Assembly (NCBI GenBank): GCA_905214865.1
Contig: CAJMNO010000002.1
Coordinates: 98,171-162,170 of the forward strand
DNA length: 64,000 bases
Reading direction: 5' to 3'
Origin: an uncultured bacterium
GTDB lineage: Bacteria; Actinomycetota; Coriobacteriia; Coriobacteriales; Atopobiaceae
The notes below the pieces were generated by a model. The model ran no database searches. It saw nothing but the letters and a program-made list of their open reading frames with translations, and was not told where the DNA came from. Position 1 is the first letter of the stretch; every line of letters begins with the position of its first letter. Of the stretch, positions 35,129 through 44,125 are shown piece after piece. Both the position numbers and the translations under genes were made by a program.

Positions 35129-36577
35129 CTAGAACTTCTTGCCCCCAAGCTTGGCGATCTGGTCCATGTCCATGTTGCCCAGGCCGTTCATGCCGCCGAT
35201 GCCCATGTTCTTCATCATGCCACGCATCTGGCGCATCTGCTTGCGCGAGGTGGAGCCCTTCTTCTTTCCCTTGGGCGAGACCTGCGTCATCTGGCGCATC
35301 TTGCCCATCATCTTGTTCATCTGGTCCCACTGCTTCAGGACCTGGTTCACGTCCTGGACCGTGTGACCGGAGCCAGCCGCAATGCGCTTCCTGCGCTGCC
35401 CGTTGATCTTCTTGGGCTTCTTGCGCTCCTCCTTGGTCATCGATCGGATGATCGACTCGACCTTGGTGAGCTGGCTCTCGTCGGCCTGGCTGCCCGCCTG
35501 CTGGAGCATGCGCTCGCCGCCGGGGAGCATCCCGATCATCTTCTGGAGGCCGCCCATCTTGCGGATCTGCTGCAGCTGGCCCAGGTAGTCGTCCATGGTG
35601 AAGCCCTCGAGCAGCATGCGCTCGGCGTCCTCCACCTGCTTCTCGTCGGCGACCTTCTGGGCCTGCTCGATGATTCCGTAGACGTCGCCCATGCCCAGGA
35701 TGCGCTTTGCCATCCTGTCGGGGTGGAAGACCTCGAGGGAGTCGGGCTTCTCGCCCATGGAGACGAACTTGATGGGCTTGCCCGTGACCTCACGCACCGA
35801 GAGGGCGCCGCCGCCACGCGCGTCGCCGTCGAGCTTGGACATGATGACGCCGTCAAAGTCCACGCGCTCCGCGAACTCGCGGACGACGTTGACGATGTCC
35901 TGGCCGGTCATGGCGTCCACGACCATGAGGATCTGGTCGGGCTTGACGGCGGACTTGATGTCCACCGCCTCCTGCATCATCTCCTCGTCAACCTGCAGGC
36001 GGCCGGCGGTGTCGACGATGACGATGTCGTTGAGGTGGTCGACCGCCTCCTGGATGGAGCCGCTCGCAACGGCGACCGCGTCCCTGCCGTCGCCGCGGAA
36101 CACCGGGACTCCGATCTCGTTGCCCAGCGTCTGCAGCTGGTCGGCGGCGGCGGGGCGGTGCGTGTCGCATGCCGCGAGCAGCGGGCTGTGGCCCTGCCCC
36201 TTCAGCAGGTAGGCCAGCTTGGCCGCCGCGGTGGTCTTGCCGGAGCCCTGCAGGCCCACCAGCATGATCACGTTGGGCGTGCGGTTCTGGGCCAGGACGA
36301 GCTTTGACTCGGTGGAGCCCAGCAGCTTGGTGAGCTGGTCCAGGACGATCATCACCACGTTCTGCGCCGGCGTGAGGGAGTCCAGGACCTCGGAGGTCAT
36401 GCACTTCTCCTTGCAGGCCGAGACGAACGTCTTCACCACGCGGTAGTTGACGTCGGCCTCCAGCAGCGCCATGCGGATCTCGCGCATGGCGGAGTTGATG
36501 TCGTCCTCGGTGAGACGGCCCTTGCCACGGAGCTTGTCGAAGGTCCCCTGGAGGCGGTCGGACAGGCTGTTGAACAT
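35129..36577 (-). CDS. ffh: Signal recognition particle GTPase Ffh
   Basis: Protein subunit of the signal recognition particle, delivering nascent membrane proteins to FtsY and the translocon; 482 aa. An N domain (LTEDDINSAMREIRMALLEA) precedes the G domain with G1 GLQGSGKTT, DTAGRL and SKLDGDARGG. A methionine-rich M domain follows (MNKMMGKMRQM, MRGMMKNMGIGGM) with the RNA/signal-binding segment GSGHTVQDVNQVLKQ. The ATG is 6 nt after the ftsY stop, so both halves of the targeting pathway are co-expressed. It is last in the operon; downstream is repeat island A. The SRP RNA gene was not found in this window. Confidence 0.97.
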   Translation of the reverse strand: MFNSLSDRLQGTFDKLRGKGRLTEDDINSAMREIRMALLEADVNYRVVKTFVSACKEKCMTSEVLDSLTPAQNVVMIVLDQLTKLLGSTESKLVLAQNRTPNVIMLVGLQGSGKTTAAAKLAYLLKGQGHSPLLAACDTHRPAAADQLQTLGNEIGVPVFRGDGRDAVAVASGSIQEAVDHLNDIVIVDTAGRLQVDEEMMQEAVDIKSAVKPDQILMVVDAMTGQDIVNVVREFAERVDFDGVIMSKLDGDARGGGALSVREVTGKPIKFVSMGEKPDSLEVFHPDRMAKRILGMGDVYGIIEQAQKVADEKQVEDAERMLLEGFTMDDYLGQLQQIRKMGGLQKMIGMLPGGERMLQQAGSQADESQLTKVESIIRSMTKEERKKPKKINGQRRKRIAAGSGHTVQDVNQVLKQWDQMNKMMGKMRQMTQVSPKGKKKGSTSRKQMRQMRGMMKNMGIGGMNGLGNMDMDQIAKLGGKKF

Positions 36578-36583
36578 GATGAG

Positions 36584-37489
36584 CTACTCCCCCTCTCCGT
36601 CGCCCACGAGCGCGCGCGAGAACTCCGCCGCGTCGAAGGACTGGAGGTCGTCGATTCCCTCGCCCACGCCGATGCGGTAGATCGGCAGGCCGAGGGTGTG
36701 TGAGATTGCCACGGCGATGCCGCCCTTGGCGGTGCCGTCGAGCTTGGTGACGATGAGCCCGTCGAGGTCGAGAGCCTCGTTGAACTCCGTCGCCTGGGCG
36801 AGGCCGTTCTGGCCGGTGGTCGCATCGATCACCAGGACCACGCTCACGGGCATGGTGGCGCGCTTGCGGGTGACCCTGACCACCTTCTGGAGCTCGCGCA
36901 TGAGCTCGGGCGAGGTGTGGAGCCTCCCCGCGGTGTCGATAAGCACGAGGTCTGCCGAGTCCCTCTCCGCACGCTCGAGGACGTCGTAGCACACGCTGGC
37001 GGGGTCCGCCCCGCGCTCCCGCGTCACGACCTCGACCCCGGAGCGCTGGCCCCACACCTCGAGCTGCTCGATCGCCGCCGCGCGGAAGGTGTCGGCCCCG
37101 CCGATGAGGCAGGACCTCCCCTCTCCCCTGGCGACGCCCGCGAGCTTGCCCACCGTGGTGGTCTTGCCCGCGCCGTTGATGCCCACGAAGAGCACGCACG
37201 AGGGAAGGTCCTCGAAGGGGTCGCGCTCCGCGGTCGCGAACTCCTGCGAGATGCGCTCCGCCAACGCGGCCCTGAGCTGCCTCGCCGTGCGAAGCCCCTC
37301 CCTCGCCGCCTGCTCGCGCAGGTCGTCCGTGACGCGCATGGCCACCTCGGCGCCCATGTCGTCCATCACGAGGTGGTCCTCGAGGTCCTCCCAGAAGTCC
37401 TCGTCGACCTCGCCGCCCATGTAGAAGATCTCGGAGAGCGTCTCGCGCGAGCGAGAGAGGCCCTTCCTGAGCCGGTCCCTAAGTCCCAT
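36584..37489 (-). CDS. ftsY: Signal recognition particle receptor FtsY
   Basis: Membrane-associated GTPase receptor for the signal recognition particle. The 301-aa product is compact, lacking the long acidic A domain of E. coli FtsY. It has a helical N domain, then G1 GINGAGKTT, DTAGRLHT and TKLDGTAKGGIA. The ATG at 37489 directly abuts the smc stop codon. The smc-ftsY-ffh order is conserved in many Gram-positive bacteria. Confidence 0.96.
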   Translation of the reverse strand: MGLRDRLRKGLSRSRETLSEIFYMGGEVDEDFWEDLEDHLVMDDMGAEVAMRVTDDLREQAAREGLRTARQLRAALAERISQEFATAERDPFEDLPSCVLFVGINGAGKTTTVGKLAGVARGEGRSCLIGGADTFRAAAIEQLEVWGQRSGVEVVTRERGADPASVCYDVLERAERDSADLVLIDTAGRLHTSPELMRELQKVVRVTRKRATMPVSVVLVIDATTGQNGLAQATEFNEALDLDGLIVTKLDGTAKGGIAVAISHTLGLPIYRIGVGEGIDDLQSFDAAEFSRALVGDGEGE

Positions 37490-40400
37490 CTACGCCTGCA
37501 CCACCTTTCCCGTGGAGCGGTCGAGCCGCTGGCTCACGACGTGGCTCACGCCGTCGGCCTGCATCGACACGCCATAGAGTACGTCCGCCTGCTCCATCGT
37601 CCTGCGCTGGTGGCTGATGACGATGAGCTGGGTGTCCTCCTTCAGCAGCTCGATGGCGTCGAGCAGCTTGGAGAGGTTCGCGTCGTCCAGCGCCGCCTCC
37701 ACCTCGTCGAAGACGTAGAAGGGGACGGTCCTGGTCTTATATACCGCAAAGAGCAGGGCGAGCGCCGTGAGGGACTTCTCGCCGCCGCTCATGAGGGTCA
37801 TCTTCTGGATCCGCTTGCCGCGGGGCTGGGCGACGATCTCGATGCCCGTCTCGTCCAGGTGGTCGGGGTCGGTCATCTCGATGTGCGCGTGGCCGCCGGG
37901 GAAGAGCATCGCGAAGATGTCCGTGAAGTTGGCGTTGACGCGGTCGAACACCACCAGGAACTGGCGCCGCATCTTGCGCTCGATCGCCTGCGTGATCTTC
38001 TGCAGCGACTTCCTGGCCCGCTCGAGGTCCTCGACCTGCGCGCTGATGTAGTCCGCGCGCGCCTTGAGCCGGGTGTACTCGTCCATCGCGACCTCGTTGA
38101 CGGGACCGATGCCGGAGAGCTGCTTGCGCAGGCGCTCCACCTCGCGCTCCATCGCCTCGCGGTCCTCGGGCTCGGGGAGCGCGAGCGCGTCCTCCAGCAC
38201 GTAGCCGTCGGCGGTGATGGCCTGTATGGCGTTCTCCACCTGGACCTCGAGCCTGCCCATCTCCACCTTGACGTCGTTGGCGGTGGTCTTGGCGCCCTCA
38301 AGCTCCGTGGACGCAGCGTCGACCGCCTGGCGCGCCTCGCCGATGGTGCGCTTGAGCGAGTCGGAGTCGGCCTCGGCGAGGGACGCGCGGTCCTTGAGCC
38401 GTGCAGCCCATGCGAGCGCGCGCTCGTGGATGGCGTCGTAGCGCTCGTGGAGGGGCTCGACCCTCAGCCTCAGAACGTCGAGCGCGGCCGCCCCCTGCTC
38501 CGTCTGCTCGCGCCTCTTGTCGATGTCCGCAACCTGGCGCGCGAGCTGCTCCTCGCGAACCGCAAGATGGTTCCTGCGCTCGGACACCGTGGCGAGCTTG
38601 AGCTTGGCCTCCGAGAGCCTCCCCTCCAGGTCGCTCTCCTTGCGTGACGCCTGCTGGCGCTTGCCCGAGACCTCGTCGAGCTCGTCGGAGAGACGCGCGG
38701 CACGCTCCTTGGCAGCCTCCGCGGCGGCCTTGTGCCTCTCGACCTCCTGGCGTGCCTTGCCCGTGCGCGCCGCCGCGGCCTCGCGCCCCTTGGTCACCTG
38801 GGCGCGCTCGGACTCCGCCTTGCGGATCTGCGCCTCTAGGCGACCTATCTCCGCCGTCACGGACGACAGCTCGCCGGACAGGCGCGCGACCTCGCCCTTT
38901 GCCTGGGCGCTCCCCTCGCGGGCGGAGGAGAGGCGCGCCTCGGCGGCGGAGATCGCCCCGGTGGCATCGGCGAGGGCGGACTCCAGCTGGCCCATCCCGT
39001 CGCGGAGGGAGCGGATGCGACGCTTGCGCTCGAGGGCCCCCTGCTCGGCGTTGGACGCGAGCCCCACGTAGGTGCGCCCGTCGGGCAGTACGGTGACCCC
39101 CTCGGGCGTCACGAACGTGAGCCCCGGTGCGCTGGCATGGGCCTCGAGGGCGGCGCGAGCGTCGGGGACCACGCGGACCCCGCCCAGCACCGACGAGACC
39201 AGCCCGTCGGCGTCGTCGCGCACGCGAAGCCTCGCGAGCAGGGACTCGCCGGGCAGGCCGTCGCCGTCCACGTCCCCCCTGCCCGCCTCGTCCATGCTCA
39301 CGATGGCGGCGCGGCCCTTGGCCCTGGAACCCAGGGCGGCCTGGGCGAGCCTGGCTGCGTCATCGCCGGACGAGACGACCAGCGCCCCCAGGTCGTCACC
39401 CAGCAGGCGCTCCACCACGCCCTCGAGCTCGTCGGGAGCCTCCACGAGGTCGGCGAGGCGGCACCTCACCAGGCTTCCGTCGGGCCCCTTCGTGAGCGAT
39501 GCCACCAGCTGGGACGAGTTCTGAGCCTGCTCGTCCACGGACTCCAGGGCACCGAGGTTGGCGCGGGCCTTCGAGAGCCTCGCGCGGCTCTCCTGCTCAG
39601 CACCGCGGGCTGCCTTGACCTCGTCCTTGCACGACCTGATGGCGTCGTCCGCCTCGCGCTCGCGGGACCGCGCGGCCTCGAGCGACGCGTGGCACGTCTC
39701 CTCCTGCTCCCTGCGCTGCGAGAGCGCCTCGGTCGCGGTGGCCAGGTCGTCGGCGATTTGGTCAAGGCGGCTCTGGAACATGCCGTCCTCGACCTCGGAG
39801 TTCGAGATCTGGTCGCGCAGCTTGGCGTACTCCAGCGTCTCCTGGTCCGCCTCGCGCTGGGCGGCGCGCTGGTCTGCCGTGAGCTGCGACTGGCGGGACC
39901 CGAGCCTTCGCCTCTCGTCCGCCGCGTCCTTTGCCTGCGGCCCAAGCTCGCTCACACGGCCCCTCAGCTCCCGCGTGCGCGCGGTTGCCTCCTCCAGCTC
40001 CTCCGCGACCTTGGAGTGCTCGCCCTCCGCCTGCGCGCGCTGCCGCTCCATGGCGGAGAGGCTCATGCGCATCTCGGAGAGGCGCGAGACCATGTTCTTG
40101 CCCTTCTCCTCGAGCAGGCGCATGTCGGAGTCCATGCGCCCGAGGAGGTCCTGCATCCTGCGGCGCTGCTCGCCCAGGTCGCCCACGAAGATGCCCTTCT
40201 GCTCCAGGAGCGACTGGTATTTCTCCAGGTCGTGGTTCTTCTCGTCCAGGCGGTACTGGGCAAGCTCGATGGCGGCGTCGGCCTCCTTGCCGCGCTCGGA
40301 GAGGCGCTGGTAGCGCGCCTGGAGCTGCCTGAGGTCGTCCACCGCGAGCGTGGTGTTGAGCTCGGCGAGCCGCCCCTGCAGGTCGTGCGCGCGCTTTGCC

Positions 40401-41032
40401 TTGTCCACCTGTCGCTCGAGCGGCTTGAGCTGGCGGTTGATCTCGCGCTCGATGTCCTTGGCGCGCGTGAGGTTCTCCTGCATGCCCTGGAGCTTTCGCT
40501 GCGAGCGCTCCTTGCGGCGGCGGTGCTTGCTGATGCCCGCCGCCTCCTCGATGAGCTCGCGGCGCTCCTCGGGCCTGCTCGAGAGGACGCTGTCGAGCTT
40601 GCCCTGGCTGATGATGGAGTGGGTGTCCTTGCCCAGTCCGGAGTCGTGCAGGATGTCGGTGATGTCGCGCAGGCGGGCGGGCGCGCCGTTGATCAGGTAC
40701 TCCGACTCGCCCGAGCGGTACATCCTCCTCGTTATGGCGACCTCGCCAAACTCGATGGGGAGCGTGTGGTCCGAGTTGTCCAGGACCAGCGTGACCTCCG
40801 CCAGCCCCACCGCCTGCCTTCCGGAGGAGCCGGAGAAGATCACGTCCTCCATGGCCTGGCCGCGCAGCATCTTGGCGCTCTGCTCGCCCAGGACCCACAG
40901 GATAGAGTCCGAGATGTTCGATTTGCCGCTGCCGTTTGGCCCCACGACCACGTTGAGGCCAGGGTCGAAGACCATGGCCGTGCGGTCCGCGAAGGACTTG
41001 AAACCCTTGAGGGTGAGCGACTTCAGATACAC
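37490..41032 (-). CDS. smc: Chromosome segregation protein SMC
   Basis: ATPase that organises and segregates the chromosome; 1180 aa. The N-terminal head has Walker A GPNGSGKSN followed by ISDSILWVLGEQSAKMLRG. Long coiled coils flank a hinge domain (about residues 500-670, with its Gly-rich segments). The C-terminal head has the signature LMSGGEKSLTALALLFAV and Walker B FYVFDEVEAALDDAN. The start is GTG 41032 (reading YLKSLTLKGFKSFADRT), 27 nt after rnc. Length and architecture are standard. Confidence 0.97.
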   Translation of the reverse strand: MYLKSLTLKGFKSFADRTAMVFDPGLNVVVGPNGSGKSNISDSILWVLGEQSAKMLRGQAMEDVIFSGSSGRQAVGLAEVTLVLDNSDHTLPIEFGEVAITRRMYRSGESEYLINGAPARLRDITDILHDSGLGKDTHSIISQGKLDSVLSSRPEERRELIEEAAGISKHRRRKERSQRKLQGMQENLTRAKDIEREINRQLKPLERQVDKAKRAHDLQGRLAELNTTLAVDDLRQLQARYQRLSERGKEADAAIELAQYRLDEKNHDLEKYQSLLEQKGIFVGDLGEQRRRMQDLLGRMDSDMRLLEEKGKNMVSRLSEMRMSLSAMERQRAQAEGEHSKVAEELEEATARTRELRGRVSELGPQAKDAADERRRLGSRQSQLTADQRAAQREADQETLEYAKLRDQISNSEVEDGMFQSRLDQIADDLATATEALSQRREQEETCHASLEAARSREREADDAIRSCKDEVKAARGAEQESRARLSKARANLGALESVDEQAQNSSQLVASLTKGPDGSLVRCRLADLVEAPDELEGVVERLLGDDLGALVVSSGDDAARLAQAALGSRAKGRAAIVSMDEAGRGDVDGDGLPGESLLARLRVRDDADGLVSSVLGGVRVVPDARAALEAHASAPGLTFVTPEGVTVLPDGRTYVGLASNAEQGALERKRRIRSLRDGMGQLESALADATGAISAAEARLSSAREGSAQAKGEVARLSGELSSVTAEIGRLEAQIRKAESERAQVTKGREAAAARTGKARQEVERHKAAAEAAKERAARLSDELDEVSGKRQQASRKESDLEGRLSEAKLKLATVSERRNHLAVREEQLARQVADIDKRREQTEQGAAALDVLRLRVEPLHERYDAIHERALAWAARLKDRASLAEADSDSLKRTIGEARQAVDAASTELEGAKTTANDVKVEMGRLEVQVENAIQAITADGYVLEDALALPEPEDREAMEREVERLRKQLSGIGPVNEVAMDEYTRLKARADYISAQVEDLERARKSLQKITQAIERKMRRQFLVVFDRVNANFTDIFAMLFPGGHAHIEMTDPDHLDETGIEIVAQPRGKRIQKMTLMSGGEKSLTALALLFAVYKTRTVPFYVFDEVEAALDDANLSKLLDAIELLKEDTQLIVISHQRRTMEQADVLYGVSMQADGVSHVVSQRLDRSTGKVVQA

Positions 41033-41059
41033 GTGCCAGACACCTTCCCGAGAGGGGGA

Positions 41060-41803
41060 CTACTCCCCCTCTCCCCCCGCCGCGTCGTCTTGGCCGTCGG
41101 AGCCCATGTACCCCATGCGCCGCAGCGCGTCGAGCGCCGCCTCCGACTCCGACTCCTTCTTCGAGGAGCCCGAGCCACGCCCGACGCGCGCGCCGTCCAC
41201 GAAGACGACGCTCGTGAAGGTGGGCTTGTGCGCCGGGCCCTCCTCGCCCACGAGCTTGTACTCGGGGGCACAGCGGAGGTCGCGCTGGGTCACCTCCTGA
41301 AGGCGGGACTTGGGCGAGAGGGGCCTCTTCGCGATCTGGGGCGACATGTGCGGGGCGAGCGTCCTCGAGACGAACTCGTGCGTGACCTCGAACCCGGCGT
41401 CCAGGTAGAGCGCCCCCACGATCGACTCGTACACGTTCTCGAGGGCCGAGTGCATCCCCCGTGCCCCGGTGCCCCTCTCGGACTCGCCGAACACGATCAC
41501 GCTGCCGATCCCCAGGTCTCCCGCGACCTCGCTGAGCGTCTTCCCCGAGACGAGCGAGATCTTGAGCCGCGTGAGTTCGCCCTCGTCCATGCTGGGAAAC
41601 GCCTCGAAGAGGTCGGTCGCGACCATGGCGCCCAGGATGGAGTCCCCCAGGAACTCGAGCCTCTCGTACGAGGCCGACACGGGCTGGTTCTCCACCGCCG
41701 ACGGGTGCGTGATGGCCGAGGTGATCAGCCGCCGGTCCTCGAAGTGGTGGCCGACGATCTCCTCGACGCGCGCGATGCTCTTCTCAATCCCCACCCGGCT
41801 CAC
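41060..41803 (-). CDS. rnc: Ribonuclease III
   Basis: Cleaves double-stranded RNA in rRNA precursors and some mRNAs. The 247-aa product has the nuclease domain signature YERLEFLGDSILG and a second acidic cluster (ENVYESIVGALYLDAG). A C-terminal dsRNA-binding domain follows, ending KKESESEAALDALRRMGYM. The GTG start at 41803 directly abuts the acpP stop codon. The acpP-rnc-smc-ftsY-ffh series is a classic Gram-positive cluster. Confidence 0.96.
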   Translation of the reverse strand: MSRVGIEKSIARVEEIVGHHFEDRRLITSAITHPSAVENQPVSASYERLEFLGDSILGAMVATDLFEAFPSMDEGELTRLKISLVSGKTLSEVAGDLGIGSVIVFGESERGTGARGMHSALENVYESIVGALYLDAGFEVTHEFVSRTLAPHMSPQIAKRPLSPKSRLQEVTQRDLRCAPEYKLVGEEGPAHKPTFTSVVFVDGARVGRGSGSSKKESESEAALDALRRMGYMGSDGQDDAAGGEGE

Positions 41804-42040
41804 CTACTGGGCGCTCTCGATGGTCTTGACGGCGTCGCCGATCGTGACGATGGACTGCAGCTCGTCGTCTGGGAGCTCCTTGCCAAACTCGTCCTCAAAC
41901 GAGGTGACGAGCTCAAGAAGGTCGAAGGAGTCCGCGCCGAGGCTCTTGAACTCGGTGTCCTCGCCAAGGGTGGAGGGGTCGATCTCCAGCTCGTCGGCGG
42001 TGAGGCCGATGACCTTCTCCAGGATCTGATCGTGGCTCAT
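41804..42040 (-). CDS. acpP: Acyl carrier protein
   Basis: Carries growing acyl chains of fatty-acid synthesis on a 4'-phosphopantetheine arm. The 78-aa product is acidic and helical, with the attachment serine in LGADSFDLLELV. The ATG at 42040 has GGGGAGG about 6 nt upstream. It is placed after plsX, as expected for lipid genes. It probably also has its own promoter (TACAAT at 42109-42114) and a leader hairpin (42061-42089). Confidence 0.96.
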   Translation of the reverse strand: MSHDQILEKVIGLTADELEIDPSTLGEDTEFKSLGADSFDLLELVTSFEDEFGKELPDDELQSIVTIGDAVKTIESAQ

Positions 42041-42108
42041 GGTTGCCTCCCCATCGTGCAGCCGGCCGCGGCACCGAGCCACGGCCGGCAGATTAACGAA
42101 TCCTGACG

Positions 42109-42114
42109 ATTGTA
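42109..42114 (-). promoter_or_regulatory. Candidate -10 box of acpP
   Basis: TACAAT on the minus strand, just downstream of the perfect palindrome TGGGGTACCCCA (42121-42132). The leader after it carries a GCCGGCCG/CGGCCGGC hairpin (42061-42089). No obvious -35. Confidence 0.45.
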
Positions 42115-42136
42115 CCCTGTTGGGGTACCCCAAGCC

Positions 42137-43126
42137 CTACGAGACCTGCTGCGCCACCTTGTCCACAAGCCCTTCGCGGACCGCCCCGGCGCAGGCGAGA
42201 GTGCCGTTCTTCACGGCCTCGCGCGAGGTCGCCCCATGGCCGATGAGGACGGGCGCCTTGACGCCCAGGAGCATGGCCCCACCGTAGTCGTCTCCGGAGA
42301 GCTCCGACGCCACCGCCTTGAGCGAGGGCTTGAGGAGAGCGGCGCCGAGCTTTGCCCTCGTGCTCTGCTCCACTGCCCCCTTCACGCGGCCCAGGATGAA
42401 CTTGGCCGTGCCCTCGATGGTCTTGAGCGCGACGTTGCCCGTGAAGCCGTCCGTGACGACCACGTCGTAGCGCCCCGCCAGGATGTCGCCACCCTCGCAG
42501 TTGCCCTTGAACCAGCCCGCGTCCCCGCACGCCTCCGCCAGCGCGGCGTGCGCCGCCAGGGCGGCCTCGGAGCCCTTGGTGTCCTCGGAGCCGTTGGAGA
42601 GAAGCGCGACCGACGCGTCCTCGACCCCCAGCAGGATGTGCGAGAAGGCACGTCCCATCTGGGCAAACTGCACGATCATCTCGGGCCTTGCGTCCGCGTT
42701 GGCGCCCATGTCGCAGAAGATCGTGTCTCTCCCGGAGAGGCCGGGGAGCGCGCTCGCGATGGCGGGGCGCTTGATCCCGCGGATCCTCCCCACGTGGAGG
42801 GTGGCGGCGGCGAAGATGGCGCCCGTGGAGCCGGCGGAGAAGAACCCGTCCGCCTCCCCCGAGCGCACCGCCTGGCAGCCGCGCACGATGCTCGAGTCGC
42901 GCTTGGCCCTCACGGCGTCGGCCGGGTGCTCGCCCATGCCGATGACCTCGCTCGCCACGAGGGCGCGGACCCTCTCCCTCGAAGCCGCGAACGGCGTGAC
43001 CACGTCCTGCGGCCCCGCGACGAGGACCGAGAGTTCGGGGTCTGCGGAGAGTGCGGCGTCGATGCCGTCCAGGACGACCTCGGGACCCTCGTCCCCGCCC
43101 ATCGCGTCAACGCAGATGGTAGTCAT
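42137..43126 (-). CDS. plsX: Phosphate acyltransferase PlsX
   Basis: Makes acyl-phosphate from acyl-ACP, the first step of bacterial glycerophospholipid synthesis. The 329-aa product begins MTTICVDAMGGDEGPEVVL, the PlsX signature. It continues with FFSAGSTGAIFAAATL, FCDMGANADARPEMIVQFAQ and VVTDGFTGNVALK, all conserved blocks. The ATG at 43126 has GGAGGAG directly upstream; a longer in-frame start is unlikely. The order rpmF-plsX-acpP is conserved in many bacteria. A terminator-like hairpin lies between rpmF and plsX, so plsX may be partly independent. Confidence 0.96.
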   Translation of the reverse strand: MTTICVDAMGGDEGPEVVLDGIDAALSADPELSVLVAGPQDVVTPFAASRERVRALVASEVIGMGEHPADAVRAKRDSSIVRGCQAVRSGEADGFFSAGSTGAIFAAATLHVGRIRGIKRPAIASALPGLSGRDTIFCDMGANADARPEMIVQFAQMGRAFSHILLGVEDASVALLSNGSEDTKGSEAALAAHAALAEACGDAGWFKGNCEGGDILAGRYDVVVTDGFTGNVALKTIEGTAKFILGRVKGAVEQSTRAKLGAALLKPSLKAVASELSGDDYGGAMLLGVKAPVLIGHGATSREAVKNGTLACAGAVREGLVDKVAQQVS

Positions 43127-43159
43127 GGCTCCTCCAGACCGGGGCATTGCCCCAATGTG

Positions 43160-43195
43160 AAAAGGGAGGCCAACCCCGGCAGGGGCCGACCTCCC
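43160..43195 (-). terminator. Terminator-like hairpin between rpmF and plsX
   Basis: On the minus strand GGGAGGTCGGCCCC pairs with GGGGTTGGCCTCCC (three G-U pairs, 4-nt loop) and is followed by TTTT. It lies 24 nt after the rpmF stop and probably lowers readthrough into plsX. Confidence 0.75.
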
Positions 43196-43219
43196 AGGCT
43201 CGTTGAGCTTGGCTCTGCG

Positions 43220-43399
43220 CTACTCGGTGACGACGACCTCGCGGTCCTTGTAGTAGCCGCAGTTGGGGCACACGTGGTGCGGAAGCTTAGGGGCGCCGCA
43301 CTGCGGGCAGACGGAACGTGCCGGAGCGGCGAGCTTGCTGTTGGCCGAACGACGAGTGTGCGTGGCGCCGCGGCCCTTTTTCTGCTTGGGAACTGCCAT
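43220..43399 (-). CDS. rpmF: 50S ribosomal protein L32
   Basis: Small zinc-binding protein of the large ribosomal subunit. The minus strand from ATG 43399 encodes 59 aa beginning MAVPKQKKGRGATHTRRS, the standard L32 N-terminus. A four-cysteine zinc ribbon follows (CPQCG and CPNCG), ending KDREVVVTE. It lies between the YceD/DUF177 gene and plsX, its usual neighbours. Its own -10 box is likely at 43471-43476. Confidence 0.97.
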   Translation of the reverse strand: MAVPKQKKGRGATHTRRSANSKLAAPARSVCPQCGAPKLPHHVCPNCGYYKDREVVVTE

Positions 43400-43470
43400 C
43401 TTGACCTCTCTTACATAGCTGCACGCCAGGCACCCGCCCGACGATCTTGCCTGTGAACACGCGAGAACTG

Positions 43471-43476
43471 ACTATA
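43471..43476 (-). promoter_or_regulatory. Candidate -10 box of rpmF
   Basis: TATAGT on the minus strand, about 72 nt upstream of the rpmF ATG, in the 130-nt gap after the YceD/DUF177 gene. The -35 region is weak. Confidence 0.45.
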
Positions 43477-43529
43477 CCACGTACGCACGAACCTCGCACG
43501 CCGACAGAAATACTACATTCGCGGGCGGA

Positions 43530-44120
43530 CTATTCTTCGACGGGTCGACCCTCGCCATCGCCCAGGTCGAGGTCGCGCAGCGCCGCGAACGGGCTCGCGT
43601 CGAGCCGCTCCTTCTCGCGCTGGGCCTCGATCTGAGCAGCGTGCCCGCAATCCTCCTTGTTGAGGTTTGCCCCGCACACCGGGCACAGGCCCTTGCAGTC
43701 GGGCTGGCACAGCACCACGAAGGGCGTCTCCATCACCAGCGTGTCGCGGATCGCCTCGCCCAGGTCGACCGTGTGGTCGTCTCCCACCAGGGCAAAGTCA
43801 ACGTCGTCCTCGTCGTCGTCCGCCTGCTGGTCTTCACTGGGCGCGTGGAAGAGATAGTACTCGTCCACCTCGCCGTCCACGTCAAACTCGGCGGGGTCAA
43901 GGCACCGGTCGCACGTCCCCACCACGTGGGCCTTTATCATGCCGGTGGCCAGGATTCCCTCGCCCGCGTTGGTGAGCACCAGGTCGTAGTCGATCCCATG
44001 GGGAAGGTCAAAGTGGTGCCCGCCCAGCTCGTAGCCCGCCTGGGGAACGTTCCCCTTGACGGAGAGCGTGTCACCGGGGTTCTCGAGCCTCTCGTCCAGA
44101 ATCTGCCTTACCTCGAGCAT
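43530..44120 (-). CDS. YceD/DUF177 family protein
   Basis: Members of this family sit next to rpmF across bacteria and are linked to 23S rRNA accumulation, but the biochemical role is not settled. The 196-aa product carries TCDRCLDPAEFDV and the C-terminal metal-type motif CQPDCKGLCPVCGANLN with a later DCGHA. Between them is an acidic Asp/Glu stretch. The ATG at 44120 is 5 nt after the preceding gene's stop. Confidence 0.88.
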   Translation of the reverse strand: MLEVRQILDERLENPGDTLSVKGNVPQAGYELGGHHFDLPHGIDYDLVLTNAGEGILATGMIKAHVVGTCDRCLDPAEFDVDGEVDEYYLFHAPSEDQQADDDEDDVDFALVGDDHTVDLGEAIRDTLVMETPFVVLCQPDCKGLCPVCGANLNKEDCGHAAQIEAQREKERLDASPFAALRDLDLGDGEGRPVEE

Positions 44121-44125
44121 GGCAC